The notes beneath the pieces were generated by a model. The model saw nothing but the letters and a program-made list of their open reading frames with translations. It was not told the origin of the DNA and did no database searches. From positions 1 through 64,000 of the forward strand of contig NZ_JABEQC010000018.1 in assembly GCF_013041605.1 (NCBI RefSeq): a DNA stretch of 64,000 nucleotides, in the 5' to 3' direction. The position numbers were made by a program, and so were the translations under genes. This document shows, piece by piece, positions 61,263 through 64,000 of this stretch. The number at the start of each line of letters is the position of its first letter. The first letter of the stretch is position 1. Source of the stretch: Vibrio plantisponsor. Its GTDB lineage: Bacteria; Pseudomonadota; Gammaproteobacteria; Enterobacterales; Vibrionaceae.

Positions 61263-62828
61263 TTAGTTAGAAGATTGTTCTACTGGTGTTCCAGCGACCT
61301 GAGCTAACTCATTATCAGAATCAGCGGTTGGCGCTTTACCTGTTCTGCGTTTGTATTTCTCTTCCCAGTAAGTCGCATTCTTAATGCCAAGTTTTACAGG
61401 GTTGAATAGGTAATCTTCTACACCTTGCTTCTGTTGATCTTCGTAGTCTTTTAACGCAGCCATTGTTGGTTTCGCCATGAAGAAAATAATCACGATGCCA
61501 ACGATGTTCAACCAAGCCATCATACCTACACCAACGTCACCCATTGCCCATGCAAGGTTAGCTGTTTTCACCGTGCCGTAGAACACAGCGGAAATGATAA
61601 CCAGTTTTAGGAAGAACATTAGACCGTCAACTTTGAAAGTACGACGAATGTAAGCCACGTTAGTTTCAGCGATGTAGTAGTAAGCCAGAATGGTTGTAAA
61701 TGCGAAGAAGAACAACGCGAATGCAACGAATGGTTTACCTACACCAGGAAGAGCGCTTTCGATCGCCATCTGGGTAAAGGCTGGACCGTTCGCCGCTACA
61801 TCTGCTGCGATGTTCTGAACTAGGAACAGACCTTCAGCACCACCGTGTACGTTGTAAGCACCAGTAATAAGAATCATAAATGCAGTTGCTGAACATACTA
61901 ACAGTGTATCGATGTAGATAGAGAACGCTTGCACAAGACCTTGTTGAGCTGGGTGGTCAACACTTGCTGCCGCAGCCGCGTGTGGACCAGTACCTTGACC
62001 CGCTTCGTTAGAGTAAACACCACGTTTTACACCCCAACCAATTGCTGCGCCCACACCAGCCATAGGTGTAAATGCGTCGCCAATGATTAGGCCGAAAATA
62101 CGTGGAACTTCACCGATGTTTAGCAGGATGATAACGAACGCAGTTACCACATAAGCTAGAGCCATGAAAGGCACAACAATTTGCGTGAAGTTAGCAATAC
62201 GTTTCACACCACCAAAGATGATGAACGCAAGAAGGATTGAAACCACTGTACCAGTAAGAATTTTTGCGAAACTGATTGTACCGATAGCTGTGTCAATCAT
62301 AGGACCAGAGCCGAATGCAGTCTCTACGGCATTACCAATGCTGTTCGATTGAACGCCTGGAAGTAGGACACCACAAGCAAAAATAGTCGCGATGGCAAAG
62401 ATCCACGCATACCATTTCTGACCCATCGCTTTTTCGATGTAGTAAGCAGGACCACCGCGGAACTCATTGTTATCTTCTTCTTTATAGATTTGCGCGAGAG
62501 TTGATTCTGCATAAGCGGTAGCGGCACCAAAGAATGCAACGACCCACATCCAGAATACCGCACCAGGACCACCAAAACCGATCGCTGCTGCTACGCCCGC
62601 AATGTTACCTGTACCTACACGACCTGACAGAGATACTGCAAGTGCTTGGAACGAAGAGATGCCCTTAGAAGAACTTTTACCTGAGAGTAAAAGACGCCAC
62701 ATTTCGAAGAAATGACGAACCTGAACGAAACGAGTTAGAACTGAATAGAAAACACCTGCGCCAAGACACAGATAAATCAGCGCCGGACTCCAGATAATTC
62801 CATTTAGAAAATCAACAAATGACTGCAT
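61263..62828 (-). CDS. alanine/glycine:cation symporter (AGCS family)
   Basis: A 521-residue sodium:amino-acid symporter with about 11 membrane helices. Family motifs are SLSGRVGTGNIAGVAAAIGFGGPGAVFWMW (residues about 67-96), GWGVKRGVYSNEAGQGTGPHAAAAA and a cytoplasmic C-terminal tail. It imports alanine or glycine with Na+. dadA lies upstream on the same strand, which fits alanine use. Some vibrio AGCS genes have glycine riboswitches; none is seen here. Confidence 0.92.
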   Translation of the reverse strand: MQSFVDFLNGIIWSPALIYLCLGAGVFYSVLTRFVQVRHFFEMWRLLLSGKSSSKGISSFQALAVSLSGRVGTGNIAGVAAAIGFGGPGAVFWMWVVAFFGAATAYAESTLAQIYKEEDNNEFRGGPAYYIEKAMGQKWYAWIFAIATIFACGVLLPGVQSNSIGNAVETAFGSGPMIDTAIGTISFAKILTGTVVSILLAFIIFGGVKRIANFTQIVVPFMALAYVVTAFVIILLNIGEVPRIFGLIIGDAFTPMAGVGAAIGWGVKRGVYSNEAGQGTGPHAAAAASVDHPAQQGLVQAFSIYIDTLLVCSATAFMILITGAYNVHGGAEGLFLVQNIAADVAANGPAFTQMAIESALPGVGKPFVAFALFFFAFTTILAYYYIAETNVAYIRRTFKVDGLMFFLKLVIISAVFYGTVKTANLAWAMGDVGVGMMAWLNIVGIVIIFFMAKPTMAALKDYEDQQKQGVEDYLFNPVKLGIKNATYWEEKYKRRTGKAPTADSDNELAQVAGTPVEQSSN

Positions 62829-63127
62829 GAGTATTTTCCCTGTTGAGTGATAGTTGTGTTTGTTTTGCGTGTTAGATAATAATCTTTTGTAACAGTAATG
62901 TTAACCAAATTTTCTCTAAGACTTAATTACTGTGATTTTTCACACGAAATCCTGATTAAAGAGTGAACGATAAGTTATAAATTCTAGATTTGGTTAAAAA
63001 GTGGTCTTTTATAAATCAGATATTACTTAAGTAAGAATTATGCATGCTGATATGAATAATTTTTCATTTTAAGTTTGTTTTGAGTTTGAGAGGTTTTGTA
63101 GTGAATAATATGTATATACATAAATAG
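62829..63127 (-). promoter_or_regulatory. upstream region of the alanine symporter gene
   Basis: About 300 AT-rich bases have no gene. A 14-bp palindrome TGTGATTTTTCACA (62931-62944) matches the pattern found before aceB. No GGA-type glycine riboswitch core is visible. Confidence 0.35.
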
Positions 63128-63151
63128 AAAAGGGTCTGAATAGACCCTTTT
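63128..63151 (-). terminator. terminator of dadA
   Basis: A 10-bp stem AAAAGGGTCT/AGACCCTTTT has a 4-base loop, 19 bases past the dadA stop. Leftward TCTATTTAT follows. Confidence 0.85.
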
Positions 63152-63169
63152 GCATGATTGATAGGATTT

Positions 63170-64000
63170 TTAGCTGTAATAGCGAGAAACGCCTAACCCT
63201 GTAATATCGATTTTTGCATCACCATGAGTGATGATGTCCGAAAGAATTTGCCCTGATCCGCAAGCCATAGTCCAGCCTAAAGTACCGTGACCCGTGTTGG
63301 TGTATAGGTTCTCTATCGGTGTTGAGCCGATGATAGGAGTACCGTCCGGAGTCATAGGGCGGAAGCCAGTCCAGAATTCCGCTTTGCTAAAATCGCCCCC
63401 TTGTGGGAACAAATCACGCACCACCATCTCAATCGTTTCTTTGCGAGCAGTTGGAATTGAAGGATCAAAGCCAGCCAATTCCGCAGTACCTGCAACGCGG
63501 ATTCTGTCATCAAAGCGGGTTAGTGCAACTTTGTAGGTTTCATCCATTACCGTAGAGGTTGGAGCCAATTCTTCATTCACAATCGGTAAGGTTAATGAGT
63601 AACCTTTTACTGGGTACACCGGCACGTCTACGCCCAAAGGTTTCAACATCTGCTTAGAGAAACTGCCTAAAGCGACCACATAAGCGTCTGCTTTCAATAG
63701 GCCTTTATCCGTTTGGACACCCATGATCTTTTTGCCTTCAATCTCTAGTGATTGAATTTGAGTATCGAACTTAAATTGTACGCCTTGGGATTTCGCCAGT
63801 TCCGTTAATTGCTGACAGAAAAGGTAGCAGTCACCAGTTTCATCATCAGGTAAATAGAGGCCACCAACCAGCTTGTCCTGCACTGGAGTTAAGCCTGGCT
63901 CTTGTTTAATACAAGAAGCCACATCCATCAGTTCAAAACGTACGCCACTTTGTTCTAATAGCTTCATATCTTTTTCAATAGAAACGAGCTGCTTTTCAGT
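63170..64000 (-). CDS. dadA: D-amino acid dehydrogenase small subunit, C-terminal part (partial)
   Basis: The visible 276 codons match the C-terminal two thirds of DadA. The block PDDETGDCYLFCQQL, the KADAYVVALGSFS stretch, PVYPVKGYSLT and the FAD-binding end NTGHGTLGWTMACGSGQILSD are recognised. The frame is open to the window edge, and the Met codon at 63967 is internal. DadA oxidises D-alanine and other D-amino acids to keto acids at the inner membrane. The gene continues to the right beyond the window. Confidence 0.94.
   Translation of the reverse strand, partial: TEKQLVSIEKDMKLLEQSGVRFELMDVASCIKQEPGLTPVQDKLVGGLYLPDDETGDCYLFCQQLTELAKSQGVQFKFDTQIQSLEIEGKKIMGVQTDKGLLKADAYVVALGSFSKQMLKPLGVDVPVYPVKGYSLTLPIVNEELAPTSTVMDETYKVALTRFDDRIRVAGTAELAGFDPSIPTARKETIEMVVRDLFPQGGDFSKAEFWTGFRPMTPDGTPIIGSTPIENLYTNTGHGTLGWTMACGSGQILSDIITHGDAKIDITGLGVSRYYS

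Noticed and set aside
62829..63127. Glycine riboswitch before the alanine/glycine symporter
   Set aside because: The conserved aptamer core is not visible on the leftward strand; the region is simple AT-rich DNA.

Overview
This 64 kb window looks like a stretch of the main chromosome of a Vibrio species (Gammaproteobacteria, Vibrionaceae). The grounds are gene content and order: an rrn tail with tRNA-Asp and tRNA-Trp, phoBR with ppx-ppk and an enlarged pst operon, the isc cluster, rodZ-ispG-hisS-yfgM-bamB-der, yfgJ-xseA-guaBA, and enterobacterial-type ERIC repeats. The species cannot be fixed from the sequence alone. Almost everything is core genome. I see no prophage, integron, insertion sequence, CRISPR array or defence island.

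Layout. 1-720: end of an rRNA operon (23S-5S spacer, 5S, tRNA-Asp, tRNA-Trp), then a 146-bp tandem duplication carrying broken tRNA-Trp pieces. 739-5904: a family 2 glycosidase, and rightward an exported dienelactone-hydrolase-like protein, a DUF1904 protein and an NfsA-type nitroreductase. 5974-8960: leftward yfhL-trhP (tRNA wobble-uridine hydroxylation) and rdgC, separated by an ERIC element and a second palindromic repeat. 9176-21525: phosphate module (phoB, phoR, pstS-like, ppx, ppk, pstC, pstA, pstB, phoU) with three Pho-box-like sites. 21548-24298: cutC, a 2-Cys peroxiredoxin and divergent oxyR. 24970-28023: glyoxylate shunt aceB-aceA. 28136-28585: a CBS-pair protein.

28839-36320: queA, tgt, yajC, secD, secF (queuosine and protein export), then leftward suhB and rightward trmJ. 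36434-42061: iscR-iscS-iscU-iscA-hscB-hscA-fdx-iscX behind two abutting IscR sites. 42225-52788: pepB, ndk, rlmN, rodZ, ispG, hisS, yfgM, bamB, der, with a second ERIC copy before der. 52892-55687: an AlaX-like alanyl-tRNA editing protein, a possible 36-codon ORF with a CUG start, yfgJ and leftward xseA. 55918-59108: guaB and guaA, with PurR-like boxes between them. 59424-64000: acetate transporter satP, a bile-acid:Na+ symporter homologue, then leftward an alanine/glycine:cation symporter and dadA, which runs off the right edge.

How the genes work together. The phosphate block joins sensing (PhoR/PhoB/PhoU), uptake (Pst) and storage (Ppk/Ppx). The isc block makes the Fe-S clusters needed by YfhL, IspG, RlmN and IscR, all in this window. 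Several tRNA and rRNA modification enzymes are present (TrhP, QueA, Tgt, TrmJ, RlmN). No clearly new multi-gene system is present. The most unusual points are the tRNA-Trp repeat, the uncharacterised palindromic repeat, the periplasmic-size extensions on PstC and PstA, stem-loops without U-tracts between operon genes, the guaB leader and guaB-guaA regulatory sites, and the CUG-start ORF coupled to yfgJ.
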